DNA of 64,000 nt from Streptomyces griseoviridis (lineage in GTDB: Bacteria; Actinomycetota; Actinomycetes; Streptomycetales; Streptomycetaceae): positions 1-64,000 of the forward strand of contig BMSM01000032.1 of the NCBI GenBank assembly GCA_014649155.1, read 5' to 3'. Both the position numbers and the translations under genes were made by a program. This document shows, piece after piece, positions 8,765-17,631 of the stretch (positions within the stretch are counted from its first letter, which is position 1; every line of letters begins with the position of its first letter). A model generated the notes under the pieces. It searched no databases. It had not been told where the DNA came from and saw only the letters and a program-made list of their open reading frames with translations.

Positions 8765-9705
8765 CGGTGTACTCCCGGGTGGTGGAGGGGGAGGGTGGTG
8801 GAGAGGGCCGCGGCGCCCCGGACGGCGGCGTCCTTGCCGTGGAGCGGAGGCGCGGGGACGAGCCCGCGCAGGGGTGGCATCAGCTCGGCGGCGAAGGCGG
8901 CGGCCAGTGCGTCCCGGTACAGCCCGCCGATGCGGGGCACCCCGCCTCCGACGACGACCCGATCGGGCCCGAGCGTGTTGGCGAGGCCCCCCAGGGCCCG
9001 GCCCATGGCCGCCGCGCCGGTGGTGATGGCCTGTACGGCTGCCTGGTCGCCCCCGGTGGCGAGGGCGGCGACCGTTTCGAGGCGGTCCGCCGCCCTGCCG
9101 GAGAGCCGCTCGTAGTGGGCGGTGATGCCGGGACCGGAGGCGATGACCTCCAGGTGTCCGACGGCACCGCAGGTGCACGGCAGCCCGGCCGCCTCCGCGC
9201 TGGGCAGATGGCCGAGGTGCCCGGCGATCCCGGCCGCGCCGTGCAGCATTCGTCCGTCGACGGCGAGGGCGCCGCCGACCCCCGTGCCCACGGCCGCGAA
9301 CAGCAGCGAGCCGCGGCTGCCCGGCAGAGCGGCGAGCTCCGGCCCGGCGGTGGCGCGGACGTCGTTGTCGCAGGCCACCGGCAGGCCCGTACGGTCCGCG
9401 AGGCCGGTGCCGAGCGCGGTGCCGGCCCACCCCCGGATGGAGTCGGTGGCGCTGGTGACCCTTCCGCTGAGGGGGTCGACGACCCCGGCGGCAGCGACGC
9501 CGACAACCGTGGCCCGAGCGCCCGGGTCCACCGCGGCGGCGGCCTCGGCGAGGGCGTCGAGCACCGCCGTCGCGCCCTCCCGGGCGGGGGTGGGCCGGGT
9601 GTGCCGGGCCAGCACCCCGCCGCCGGGTGCGAAGAGCGCGGCCGCGATCTTCGTGCCCCCGAGATCGAGGCCGGTGACCACGGCCCCGGTCGTCCGCGCG
9701 GTCAT
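8761..9705 (-). CDS. nanK: ROK family kinase, probable N-acetylmannosamine kinase
   Basis: A 314-residue ROK-family sugar kinase. It has the phosphate loop LDLGGTKIAAALF near residue 13, the catalytic region CDNDVRATAGPEL, GTGVGGAL, and the zinc site GHLGHL with CTCGAVGHLE, the ROK Cys-x-Cys-Gly signature. Family knowledge plus context (nanA upstream, nanE downstream, both with ATGA overlaps) points to ManNAc as substrate. Glucose or GlcNAc kinase activity remains possible because the ROK sequence alone does not fix specificity. Confidence 0.85.
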   Translation of the reverse strand: MTARTTGAVVTGLDLGGTKIAAALFAPGGGVLARHTRPTPAREGATAVLDALAEAAAAVDPGARATVVGVAAAGVVDPLSGRVTSATDSIRGWAGTALGTGLADRTGLPVACDNDVRATAGPELAALPGSRGSLLFAAVGTGVGGALAVDGRMLHGAAGIAGHLGHLPSAEAAGLPCTCGAVGHLEVIASGPGITAHYERLSGRAADRLETVAALATGGDQAAVQAITTGAAAMGRALGGLANTLGPDRVVVGGGVPRIGGLYRDALAAAFAAELMPPLRGLVPAPPLHGKDAAVRGAAALSTTLPLHHPGVHR

Positions 9706-10661
9706 CGGACCGGCGGCAGTCCGGCGCCACGCAGCCGCTCCGCCACGAAGGCGACGGATCCGGCGGAGAGCGGGAGCTGCGGGAAGACGGTGGCGCCGTG
9801 GTCGACGACGCCGAGCAGCCGCAGCGCCTCCTTGAAGGAGCCGAGCGCCGAGGAGCTGCGGCCCATCTCGTGCTCGGGGCCGGCATCGACCATGGCGAAC
9901 AGCTCGATGAGCCGTTCCTGCTCACGGGCGGCGAGCGTCCAGTCCCCGGCGCGCGCGGCGTCGTACAGCCGCACATAGCCGGCCGGGTCCACGTTGCCGA
10001 GGCCGGGCACGACCCCGTCGGCACCGGCCAGCAGGGCGGCGTCCACGGTGAGCTCGGAGCCCGTCAGCACGCTGAAGTGCGGCACGGGGCCCCGGGCCCG
10101 CCCCTCCCGCCCGCCGAGCTCGACGACGAGCCTGCGCAGCCCGCCCTCGTCACCGCTGCTGTCCTTGAGACCGGCCAGGGTGCCGTCCTCGGCGAGTTCG
10201 CGGACCAGCGCGGCCGAGAGTTTGGCGTGCACGGCGACCGGAATGTCGTAGGCGAACAGCGGCAGGTCGACGTCGGCCCGCAGCCGGCGGAAGTGCCCGG
10301 CGATCTCCTTGGGGTGCGTGCGGGTGTAGAAGGGCGCCGTGGCGACGAGCGCGTCGGCACCCAGTTCCCTGGCGATGCGGGCGTGCTGGACGACCCGGGG
10401 GGTCGTCGTGTCGATGACCCCGGCGAGGACCGGGACCCGGCCCGCGGTCGCGGTGACGACGGTCTCCAGGGCGAGGGAGCGCTGGGCGTCGGTCAGGTAG
10501 ACGGCCTCGCTGGTCGAACCGAGGGCGAAGAGCCCGTGCACGCCACCGTCGACGAGGTGTCCGACGAGCCGGGTGAGGGAGGCCGTGTCGACCTCCCCGC
10601 GAGCGTCGAGCGGCGTACAGACCGGCGGGACGACGCCGTGCAGCGGTGCGGTCAAGGACAT
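9702..10661 (-). CDS. nanA: dihydrodipicolinate synthase-family aldolase, probable N-acetylneuraminate lyase
   Basis: A 319-residue class I aldolase of the DHDPS/NAL family. It has the pyruvate-binding loop GSTSE, the conserved Tyr in LFAYDIPVAVH and the Schiff-base Lys in LAGLKDSSGDEGG. NAL splits N-acetylneuraminate into ManNAc and pyruvate. The assignment rests on the operon with nanK and nanE. The KDSSGD form is also seen in 2-keto-3-deoxygluconate-type aldolases, so specificity is inferred. The ATG at 10661 has GGAG upstream. It heads the operon, 66 bp from the shared GntR site, and a paralogue lies at 20579. Confidence 0.8.
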   Translation of the reverse strand: MSLTAPLHGVVPPVCTPLDARGEVDTASLTRLVGHLVDGGVHGLFALGSTSEAVYLTDAQRSLALETVVTATAGRVPVLAGVIDTTTPRVVQHARIARELGADALVATAPFYTRTHPKEIAGHFRRLRADVDLPLFAYDIPVAVHAKLSAALVRELAEDGTLAGLKDSSGDEGGLRRLVVELGGREGRARGPVPHFSVLTGSELTVDAALLAGADGVVPGLGNVDPAGYVRLYDAARAGDWTLAAREQERLIELFAMVDAGPEHEMGRSSSALGSFKEALRLLGVVDHGATVFPQLPLSAGSVAFVAERLRGAGLPPVR

Positions 10662-10726
10662 GGTGAGGGAGCTCCAGCTCGTTCGGGGCGCCGGTCTGTG
10701 GCGCGAAAGGCCCACGCGACCAGGAC

Positions 10727-10752
10727 ATGAGACGTAAGATGTCTTATGTCTC
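10727..10752. promoter_or_regulatory. putative GntR operator, site 1 (nanA / gntR1 divergent gap)
   Basis: Core GACGTAAGATGTC at 10731-10743 lies inside a longer dyad (10729-10752, GAGAC...GTCTC) with 20 of 24 symmetric positions. The same core, with C for A at one position, recurs at 13999 and, inverted, at 14907. It sits 66 bp upstream of nanA and 74 bp upstream of the first gntR gene, so it can serve both promoters. Confidence 0.65.
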
Positions 10753-10825
10753 GGCTCACCTTAAGCCGATGCCCCGGCGGCCGGTCAAGAGGCGGCGGGC
10801 CGACGACACATGCAGGAGGACGGTT

Positions 10826-11530
10826 GTGGCCCGCCCCACCATGGCTCAGGACATCGAGCGAAGGATCAAGGAACTGATCCTCGACCGGGCTCTCGGCCCC
10901 GGCGATCCGCTGCCCACCGAGACCGAACTGATGGAGCTGTTCTCCTCCGGGCGGGTCTCGGTCCGCGAGGCGCTCAAGGCGCTGCAGGCCGTGAACGTCG
11001 TAGAGATCCGGCGGGGCTTCGGGACGTTCGTCGGCTCGCTCTCCCTGACGCCCTTCGCCGAGGGCCTGGCCTTCCGGGCGGTCGTGCGGCAGGGCCGGGG
11101 CGAGCCGGGGCTCCTGGAGCTGATGAGGGTGCGGGAGGCGCTGGAGACCGGACTGGTCGGCACCGTCACCGCCGGCGTCCCCGCGGAGGACCTGGCGGTC
11201 CTGAGGGCTCTGGCCGCCGCGATGGAGACCGAGGCCGCCCGGGAGGGCAGGGTCACCCGCGCCACCGACCGGGCCTTCCACCTCGCGCTGTACGCCTCGC
11301 TCGAGAACCACCTCCTCAGCGAGGTGCTGGACGCCTTCTGGACGGCCATGGACCGGGTGCGCGCGAGCGTGGACGACGGCCGTCAGGACCCCGCCGTCAC
11401 CTGCGCCCAGCACCACGAGATCGTCGCCGCGGTGGCGGCCCGTGACGGTGCTCGCGCGGTGCGGGCCATGCGCGCCCACTTCGATGGCATCCGCACGCGT
11501 CTGGAGTCCGCCGCGGCCGTGCCCACGTAG
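10826..11530 (+). CDS. GntR (FadR subfamily) regulator of the nan locus
   Basis: A 234-residue protein. The N-terminal winged helix (DIERRIKELILDRALGPGDP, LPTETELMELFSSGRVSVREALKAL, GFGTFVG) is followed by a helical FCD domain with the metal-site pattern D...H (DRAFHLALY, CAQHHEI, RAHFDG). The GTG at 10826 is chosen because GGAGGA lies 5 bp upstream. An upstream in-frame ATG falls inside the operator. It is divergent from nanA and clearly paralogous to the regulator at 14114-14854. It is likely a repressor that senses a pathway intermediate. Confidence 0.87.
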   Translation: MARPTMAQDIERRIKELILDRALGPGDPLPTETELMELFSSGRVSVREALKALQAVNVVEIRRGFGTFVGSLSLTPFAEGLAFRAVVRQGRGEPGLLELMRVREALETGLVGTVTAGVPAEDLAVLRALAAAMETEAAREGRVTRATDRAFHLALYASLENHLLSEVLDAFWTAMDRVRASVDDGRQDPAVTCAQHHEIVAAVAARDGARAVRAMRAHFDGIRTRLESAAAVPT

Positions 11531-11641
11531 GTGGGGCCGGGCGGTGCGGGCCCTTTCGCCCGTGAGGGGACATGGTGCCGCCCCCACCGTCGCGGCCGGG
11601 GCGACGACGGGGGCGGCGGCTGCCGCGGGCCGGCGGTCGCG

Positions 11642-12937
11642 TCAGGGAATGGAGAGGGCGCAGACCCGGCTGCCCGTGTCGAAGATCTGGAGATCCCTGA
11701 TCATCTTCAGTGCGATCCGGTGGTGACCCCGCTCGTTCGGGTGCGGCCCGTCGTCGAGCAGGGACAGGGACACCTGGCCGCCGTTGCCGGTCAGCCAGTC
11801 GTCGTGGTGATCGACGAAGACGGCCTCCTGCCGCGCGGCCACCTCGCCCATGACCCGCGCGTACGCCGAGAGCCCGGTGCGGCCGGGCCAGCGGGCCGGA
11901 TCGACCGGGTTCGGCGCCTGGAGGACCGGCAGGGGCGAACCGGGCAGCGCGCGGACCGAGCGGACCAGGGAGACGAGGTTGGCACGGTACTGCTCCAGGC
12001 CGTGGCCCGAGGCCGCGATGTCGTTCGTGCCGATCATGATCGAGACGACTTTCGGCGAGAAGGCGGTGACCCGCTCGTCGAAGAACGAGACGAGGTCGGC
12101 GCTCGTGGCCCCGCTCACTCCCGAATCGACCACGAAGTCACGGTTCTCGGGCTTGCCCAGTTCCCAGCGGACGCGCTCGGTCCAGTGTTCCGGGTAGCTG
12201 CGCCACCCGTTGGTGTGCAGGGCGCCGTGAGTGATGCTGTCCCCGGTGAAGACCCAGGTGGCGGGCGTGTCGCTGTTGAGGATCGTCGAGATCCGGCCGT
12301 GATCGGCGACGACGGGGCGCGGGCACTGCTCGACCAGTTCGGCCGGGTCGAGGACCCGGTTCCACACCGCGGCCCGCTCGATGGTGCCGGTGAAGAACCA
12401 CTCGCCGGCGCGGTGGTCGCTGTCGAGGTTGGCGCCGAGCGTCAGCGCGGTCAGCCCTGACACGCTGCTGAAGAACGGGCGCTCGGCCGTGTCGAACACG
12501 GCTCGGCCGCCCGCGTGGAGACGGGTGCCGGTGCTGTCGACGGTCACGGCGACCGTGTGCTGCCGGCCGTCGTCGTAGCGGGTCCTGGTGGTGAAGTCGA
12601 CCAGGACACCGCCCTGCTGCCGCACCGAGAACTGCAGTGCCCCGCCCTGAAGGGCCAAGGTGAGGTCGGAGGAGGGGACCGCGGGGTCGGAGGCGCTGAT
12701 CAGCGTCATCGCCGCGTTGTGGCTCGTGGTGCGGAAGGTGGCGAGGATGGTGCCCGTGGTGAGAGGGGCCACCGCCCCGGCCCAGGACGACAGGTCGACG
12801 TGCTGGGCACCGTTCAGGGCGGTGACGGTGCGGTGATCTACCAGGGGGCCGCTGGGGGAAGCCGCGGCGGCGCCCCCGGCCAGGGGGCCGGCCAGCGCCG
12901 CGGCGCCCGCGGCGAGAAGCATGCAACGTCTGCGCAC
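11642..12937 (-). CDS. secreted SGNH/GDSL esterase with N-terminal sialidase-lectin-like domain
   Basis: A 431-residue exported protein. The signal peptide (RRRCMLLAAGAAALAGPLAG...AAAA) covers about residues 1-26. Residues 30-205 form a concanavalin-like domain resembling the N-terminal lectin of bacterial sialidases (ALTLGANLDSD, WFFTGTIERAAVWNRVL). Residues 225-430 are an SGNH hydrolase with Ser in FTGDSITHG, GTND and the DGPHPN catalytic Asp/His block. In this locus, removal of O-acetyl groups from sialic acids is the best guess. The GTG start has AGGACG upstream. The gene follows the CE7 deacetylase by 15 bp. Confidence 0.8.
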   Translation of the reverse strand: MRRRCMLLAAGAAALAGPLAGGAAAASPSGPLVDHRTVTALNGAQHVDLSSWAGAVAPLTTGTILATFRTTSHNAAMTLISASDPAVPSSDLTLALQGGALQFSVRQQGGVLVDFTTRTRYDDGRQHTVAVTVDSTGTRLHAGGRAVFDTAERPFFSSVSGLTALTLGANLDSDHRAGEWFFTGTIERAAVWNRVLDPAELVEQCPRPVVADHGRISTILNSDTPATWVFTGDSITHGALHTNGWRSYPEHWTERVRWELGKPENRDFVVDSGVSGATSADLVSFFDERVTAFSPKVVSIMIGTNDIAASGHGLEQYRANLVSLVRSVRALPGSPLPVLQAPNPVDPARWPGRTGLSAYARVMGEVAARQEAVFVDHHDDWLTGNGGQVSLSLLDDGPHPNERGHHRIALKMIRDLQIFDTGSRVCALSIP

Positions 12938-12952
12938 GGAACGTCCTCGCGG

Positions 12953-13957
12953 TCAGGGATGGACGGCCCGCCCGGTCGGGAGGCCGGCGAACAGGGAGCG
13001 GACCCAGGCGAGTTGTTCGGCCCGGTGGTACTCGGCGCCGCCTTCGTGGCCGTTGAACTCGTAGACCCGCACGTCCTTGGGGCCCGCGTAGCGGTTATAG
13101 GCCGTGAAGCACGTGGAAGGCGGACAGACCTCGTCCATCATCGCGATCGAGAACAGTGCCGGCGCGGTCGCCCGGGTGGCGTGCTGGGCGGCGTCGAAGT
13201 ACGACAGCGTGCGGAAGACCGACGCGGTGCGGTCGCGGTAGAGCTGGAGGTAGGAAGCGACCTCGGTGTACGGCGGCGCGGCGGCGATGCGTGCCGCCCG
13301 GGGGATGTTGCACAGGAACGGCACGTCCGGCATCACCCCGGCCAGCCCCGGCACGAGCCCTGCCACAGCCAGCGCGATGCCGCCGCCCTGGCTCACACCG
13401 GTCACCACGATGCGGGAGGGATCGACCTCGGGGTGGGCCCGCACCGCCTCCACACATCGGACCGCGTCGGTGAACACCCGGCGGTAATAGTGCGTCGCGG
13501 GGTCCTCGATGCCCCGGGTCAGAAAGCCCGGGACGGTCCCGGCCGAGCCGGGGTGGGTGTCCGGGGTGTCTCCGGTCGCCGCCGACCAGCCCTGGCCGCG
13601 GGTGTCCATGACCAGGTGCGCATATCCCGCACAGGCCCACATCAGCTGCTCGTGCGCCAGGCCCCGGCCGCGTCCGTACCCGAGGAACTCCACGACGCAG
13701 CCGAGCGGTCCGGTGGACTCGGCGGGCATCCGCAGCCATCCCCGTACGGGCCGGCCGTCGTACCCCGGGACGCTCACGTCGTACGTGCGCACCTGAACCA
13801 GGCCGTTGTCGACCCGTTCGAACCGGGGCCGGTCCGGGGAGCCCCCGTGCGGCGCCCCGCCCAGGGTCTTTGCCCAGAACTCGTCGAACCCGTCGGGAAG
13901 GGGGAGCTCGGGCCGGTAGGCGCGGCACTCCGCGAGGGTGAGATCGGCCGACGGCAT
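12953..13957 (-). CDS. acetylxylan esterase / cephalosporin-C deacetylase family (CE7)
   Basis: A 334-residue alpha/beta hydrolase of the AXE1/CE7 family. It has the oxyanion motif DTRGQG, the nucleophile in GVSQGGG, the acid Asp in MMDEVCPPST and the His in NGHEGG, all in normal order. CE7 enzymes remove acetyl groups from small sugars and drugs and are usually intracellular. No signal peptide is seen. It heads a two-gene minus-strand unit with the SGNH esterase, with a shared GntR-type site 38 bp upstream. Deacetylation of imported O-acetylated sialic acid fits the context but is inferred. Confidence 0.88.
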   Translation of the reverse strand: MPSADLTLAECRAYRPELPLPDGFDEFWAKTLGGAPHGGSPDRPRFERVDNGLVQVRTYDVSVPGYDGRPVRGWLRMPAESTGPLGCVVEFLGYGRGRGLAHEQLMWACAGYAHLVMDTRGQGWSAATGDTPDTHPGSAGTVPGFLTRGIEDPATHYYRRVFTDAVRCVEAVRAHPEVDPSRIVVTGVSQGGGIALAVAGLVPGLAGVMPDVPFLCNIPRAARIAAAPPYTEVASYLQLYRDRTASVFRTLSYFDAAQHATRATAPALFSIAMMDEVCPPSTCFTAYNRYAGPKDVRVYEFNGHEGGAEYHRAEQLAWVRSLFAGLPTGRAVHP

Positions 13958-13994
13958 GGCGGTGCCCTCCTGGGGACGTGGAAAGCGAATGGAC

Positions 13995-14015
13995 AGAAGA
14001 CGTCAGATGTCCTGT
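13995..14015. promoter_or_regulatory. putative GntR operator, site 2 (esterase operon)
   Basis: Core GACGTCAGATGTC at 13999-14011 is an imperfect 13-bp palindrome, identical to the reverse complement of site 3. It lies 38 bp upstream of the CE7 esterase start, which suggests control of the esterase pair by the nan GntR regulators. Confidence 0.65.
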
Positions 14016-14113
14016 GGGCGAACCAGACCGTAGGGAGCCGCGGTGCCGCGCGTCAAGGGTCGGAGCCGTCGCGCTCCGCGTCCACGGGCCGGTGGGGAGC
14101 GCGACGGCGGGAA

Positions 14114-14854
14114 TCAGCCCCGGCTGCGCGCCCTGGCCTCGGCGATCCGCAGCCTGACCGGTGCGTAGTGCTCTTCGAGGGCCTTCAGGAAGGCGGTGGT
14201 GTCGCCGGCGCGCGCGGCGTCCACGATGTTCTGGTGCGCGGCGACCGTCGCGGCCTCGTCGGCGTGGGTGAAGCCCCGCAGGTGCGGCGCGACGATCGTG
14301 TAGACGTCCCAGAAGGCCATCGAGAGCTGGCCGATCAGGTCGTTGCGCAGGGGGGCGACGAGCAGGGCGTGGAACGCCCGGTCGGCCGCCACGAAACCGT
14401 GTCCGTCGCCCGCCCCGGTCTCGCGCATGGTCACCACCAGGCCGTCCAGCGTGTCGAGCTGTTCGGCGCTGAGCGAGGAGACGATCCGGTCGGCCATCCC
14501 CCGCTCGAAGAGCTCCCGCACGTCGACCAGGTCGGCCATCACCCGGAAGTCGTCGTCCGGGGAGAGCAGGCCGCGGAAGGTGAGGCTCTCCACCAGCGCC
14601 GACAGGCTGAGCCGGCCGACGTACGTACCGTGGCCGTGGCGCACCTCGACGATGTCGAGGGCGTCGAGGATCTTCACGGCCTCCCGGACGCTGGAACGGC
14701 TGGCTCCGAGGGCTTCGCAGAGGGCCGGCTCCGTGGGCAGCGGGTCGCCGGGACGGAGCCTCTCGTCGAGGATGTAGCGCTTGATGCCCTCGACGACCTC
14801 CTGTCTCAGCAGGGTGCGACCGGGGCGCGTGCCGGACTTGGGTGAACTCCCCAC
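14114..14854 (-). CDS. GntR (FadR subfamily) regulator, second copy
   Basis: A 246-residue regulator closely related to the one at 10826. Its winged helix (EVVEGIKRYILDERLRPGDP, LPTEPALCEALGASRSSVRE, GHGTYVG) is followed by the FCD domain (DRAFHALLV, AAHQNIVDA, EEHYAPV). The GTG at 14854 is preferred because AGAGGGG lies 7 bp upstream. The frame stays open further upstream, but that reading would cross the operator and the divergent promoter. It is divergent from the ABC importer operon, with one shared site in the gap. Two paralogous regulators in one locus suggest response to two metabolites or cross-regulation. Confidence 0.85.
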   Translation of the reverse strand: MGSSPKSGTRPGRTLLRQEVVEGIKRYILDERLRPGDPLPTEPALCEALGASRSSVREAVKILDALDIVEVRHGHGTYVGRLSLSALVESLTFRGLLSPDDDFRVMADLVDVRELFERGMADRIVSSLSAEQLDTLDGLVVTMRETGAGDGHGFVAADRAFHALLVAPLRNDLIGQLSMAFWDVYTIVAPHLRGFTHADEAATVAAHQNIVDAARAGDTTAFLKALEEHYAPVRLRIAEARARSRG

Positions 14855-14902
14855 CTCTTGACCCCTCTCGATTGTCAAGCTACGTTCCCACGCTATCAAG
14901 GC

Positions 14903-14923
14903 ATCGGACATCTGACGTCTGAT
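14903..14923. promoter_or_regulatory. putative GntR operator, site 3 (gntR2 / importer divergent gap)
   Basis: GACATCTGACGTC at 14907-14919 is the exact reverse complement of the site 2 core. Symmetry extends to ATC...GAT at both ends. It lies 49 bp from the gntR2 start and 80 bp from the substrate-binding protein start, so it can control both directions. Confidence 0.65.
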
Positions 14924-15002
14924 GCTTGGGCTCGTCGGGGGCCCGTCAGCCTTCCCAAGTCGTTCTCCACCCCTTTCCACCCCAACGTCCCTTGGAGGAC
15001 CC

Positions 15003-16604
15003 GTGCCCGAGCTGAGGCCAGCCGGCATCGAGCGCCGCACTTTCCTGCGTTGCACCAGCGCCCTGGGCGCGGCCGCCGCCGTCACCGCCGGCCTCTCCGC
15101 CTGTGGCGGGCCCTCCTCGACCGCCGACCGGGCGGACGAGGGCGGCGGCAGCGAGGGCAACGGCACCATCGAGGCCGGCCTGTCGTATCCCCTGTCGACC
15201 GGGTTCGACCCGATGATCACGTCGGGCGCCACGCCGTACGCCGCCAACATGCACATCTTCGAGGGGCTCGTCGACCTCGACCCGGTGACGCTCATGGCAC
15301 GCCCCACGCTCGCCACCGGGATGCCGCAGAAGATCAACGCCACCACCTACCGTGCCACGCTCCGTGACGGTGCGACCTTCCACGACGGCTCACCGGTCAC
15401 CGCCGAGGACGTCGTGTTCAGTTTCGAGCGCATCCTGGACGAGAAGAACGCGTCGCTGATGGCGCAGTTCGTGCCCTTCATCGACACGGTCACCGCGGTC
15501 GACCCCAAGACGGTCGAGTTCAAGCTCAAGTACGCCTTCGCGCTCTTCCCCTCGCGCATCGCCGTGGCGCGGATCGTGCCGAAGAAGATCGTCGAGGCGG
15601 ACGTCAAGGGTTTCGACGCCAAGCCCGTCGGCTCGGGGCCGTACAAGTTCATCGAGGCGACCCGTGAGGACAAGATCGTCTTCGAGCGCTTCGACGAGTA
15701 CAACGGCCCCCACCCGGCCAAGGCCAGGAAAATGGTCTGGCGCCTGATGTCGGACCAGTCGGCCCGCGTCAGTGCCATGGAGTCCGGCCGCGTCCAGGCC
15801 ATCGAGGACGTCCCGTACATCGACGTCAAGCGGCTCTCCGCCACCACGAAGACCGAGTCCGTGCAGTCCTTCGGCCTGCTCTTCCTGATGTTCAACACCG
15901 CGGACAGGCGGTTCGCCGACAAGCGGGTCCGCCAGGCCCTGCACTACGCGCTGGACACCGAGAAGATCATCACCACCGCGATGGTCGGCAACGCGACCGC
16001 CGCGAGCGGGTACCTGCCCTCGACGCACCCCGACTTCCACCGGGCCGCCACCGTCTACACCCACGACGTGGCCAGGGCGAGGAAGCTGCTCGCCGCCGCG
16101 GGCGTGGGCAGGCTCAAGTTCACCGTCCTGACCACCGACACCGGCTGGGTCAAGGACATCGCCCCGCTGCTGAAGGAGAGCTGGGCCGAGGCCGGCGTCG
16201 AGGCCACCCTCAGCATCGCCCAGTCCGCGGCCCAGTACGCCAAGGTCGACGGCGGTGACTTCGAGGTGGTGGTGGCGCCGGGCGACCCCTCGGTCTTCGG
16301 CAACGACGTGGACCTGCTGATGCGCTGGTTCTACTACGGCTTCTGGCCGGAGAAGCGCTACGGCTGGTCCAGGACCGCCGAATACAAGCAGGTCAAGCAG
16401 CTCCTCGACAAGGCCGCCCAAGCAGCGGACGAGGAGACGCGCAAGCAGGTGTGGGGCCGGATCACCGACCTCGTCGCCGACGAGGCCGCGCTCTACCCCA
16501 TCCTTCACCGCAAGCTGCCGACCGCATGGAACGAGAAGGCCCTGTCCGGCTTCAAGCCGCTGCCGACGACGGGCCTGTCCTTCGTGGACGTCGGCCGCGC
16601 CTGA
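15003..16604 (+). CDS. ABC transporter substrate-binding lipoprotein, peptide/opine/Sat type
   Basis: A 533-residue family-5 solute-binding protein (DppA/OppA type). The N-terminus has a twin-arginine motif (ERRTFLRC) and a lipobox LSAC, so it is a Tat-exported lipoprotein anchored on the outer face of the membrane. Body blocks include GLVDLDPVTLMARP, DGATFHDGSPVTAEDVVFSF, VGSGPYKF and VRQALHYALD. The GTG start at 15003 has GGAGGAC 4 bp upstream. Such proteins bind peptides, nickel or, in SatA systems, sialic acid. The nan context favours sialic acid, although this is inference. Confidence 0.85.
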   Translation: MPELRPAGIERRTFLRCTSALGAAAAVTAGLSACGGPSSTADRADEGGGSEGNGTIEAGLSYPLSTGFDPMITSGATPYAANMHIFEGLVDLDPVTLMARPTLATGMPQKINATTYRATLRDGATFHDGSPVTAEDVVFSFERILDEKNASLMAQFVPFIDTVTAVDPKTVEFKLKYAFALFPSRIAVARIVPKKIVEADVKGFDAKPVGSGPYKFIEATREDKIVFERFDEYNGPHPAKARKMVWRLMSDQSARVSAMESGRVQAIEDVPYIDVKRLSATTKTESVQSFGLLFLMFNTADRRFADKRVRQALHYALDTEKIITTAMVGNATAASGYLPSTHPDFHRAATVYTHDVARARKLLAAAGVGRLKFTVLTTDTGWVKDIAPLLKESWAEAGVEATLSIAQSAAQYAKVDGGDFEVVVAPGDPSVFGNDVDLLMRWFYYGFWPEKRYGWSRTAEYKQVKQLLDKAAQAADEETRKQVWGRITDLVADEAALYPILHRKLPTAWNEKALSGFKPLPTTGLSFVDVGRA

Positions 16605-16616
16605 CGTCCACCCGGT

Positions 16617-16645
16617 GCGGGCCCGGCGCCTCCCCGCCGGCCCGC
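16617..16645 (+). terminator. GC-rich hairpin after the binding-protein gene
   Basis: GCGGGCCCGGCG and CGCCGGCCCGC form a strong stem with a short CTCCC-rich loop and one bulge, in the gap between the binding-protein and permease genes. It probably attenuates transcription or stabilises the upstream mRNA so that binding protein exceeds membrane components. It lacks a T-run. Confidence 0.45.
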
Positions 16646-16679
16646 GCCCGCTGTCCGCCCAATCGCAAGGAACCCGACG

Positions 16680-17630
16680 ATGGTTGCTTTTCTCCGGCTC
16701 GCGCTGCGCCGCGTCGCGATGATGCCGGTGATGATCCTCGGCATCGCGCTGCTGGTCTTCGTGGTGCTGCAGTTCTCGCCGGCCGACCCGGCCTACAACG
16801 CGCTCGGAGAGAGCGCCGGCCCCGAAGCCAGGGAAGCCTTCGCCGAGGCCAACGGGCTCAACGACCCGCTGCCGATCCGCTACGTCGACTTCCTCGGCCG
16901 ACTGCTCCACTTCGACCTCGGTATGACCGTCCCGCCGAGCCAGCCCGTGATCGACCGGATCACCGCGGCGTTTCCGCTCACCCTGCAGCTGACCTTCCTC
17001 GGGCTTCTCCTCGCGGTGGCCCTCGCCGTCGTCGGCGGTGTGCTGGGCGCGATGTACCGCGACCGCTGGCCCGACCAGCTCTTCCGCGTGCTGTCCATGG
17101 CCGGGGTCGCCATCCCGTCCTTCTGGCTCGGCGTCCTGCTCATCCAGCAGTTCGCGCTGAACACCCGGATCTTCCCGACCGGCGGATACACCAACCCCGC
17201 CGACTCGTTCAGCGGCTGGCTCACCACCATGGCCCTGCCCGCCGTCTCGCTCGCCGTGCCCGTCGCCGCCTCGCTCGCCCGCCTGGTGCGCACCTCGATG
17301 GTCGCCGAACTCGACCGCGACTACGTCCGTACCGCCCAGGGCAACGGCCTGCCGGTGTTCCTGGTGATCCGCTCGGTGCTGCGCAACGCGCTCGTCACCC
17401 CGCTCACCGTGCTGGGCGTCAAGGTCGGCTACCTGCTCAGCGGAGCCGTCGTCATCGAAGCGATCTTCGACCTGCCCGGCATGGGAAAGCTCATCCTCGA
17501 AGGTGTCACCGGCGGCGACGTCGCCCTGGTCCAAGGCACCGTACTGACCATCGCCATCGCCTTCCTGGTGGTCAACGTCATCGTCGACCTGCTCTACCTG
17601 CTGGTCAACCCGCGCATCAGGACGGTGTGA
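16680..17630 (+). CDS. ABC transporter permease (DppB-like)
   Basis: A 316-residue inner-membrane permease with six predicted hydrophobic segments. The first is at residues 10-30 (MMPVMILGIALLVFVVLQFS). The family pattern includes DPLPIRYVDFLGRLLHFDLG and the cytoplasmic EAA loop (YVRTAQGNGLPVFLVIRSVL...NALVTP), which contacts the ATPase. The length is typical. It is the second gene of the importer operon, 75 bp after the binding-protein gene and 1 bp before the fused permease-ATPase. Confidence 0.9.
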   Translation: MVAFLRLALRRVAMMPVMILGIALLVFVVLQFSPADPAYNALGESAGPEAREAFAEANGLNDPLPIRYVDFLGRLLHFDLGMTVPPSQPVIDRITAAFPLTLQLTFLGLLLAVALAVVGGVLGAMYRDRWPDQLFRVLSMAGVAIPSFWLGVLLIQQFALNTRIFPTGGYTNPADSFSGWLTTMALPAVSLAVPVAASLARLVRTSMVAELDRDYVRTAQGNGLPVFLVIRSVLRNALVTPLTVLGVKVGYLLSGAVVIEAIFDLPGMGKLILEGVTGGDVALVQGTVLTIAIAFLVVNVIVDLLYLLVNPRIRTV

Positions 17631-17631
17631 C

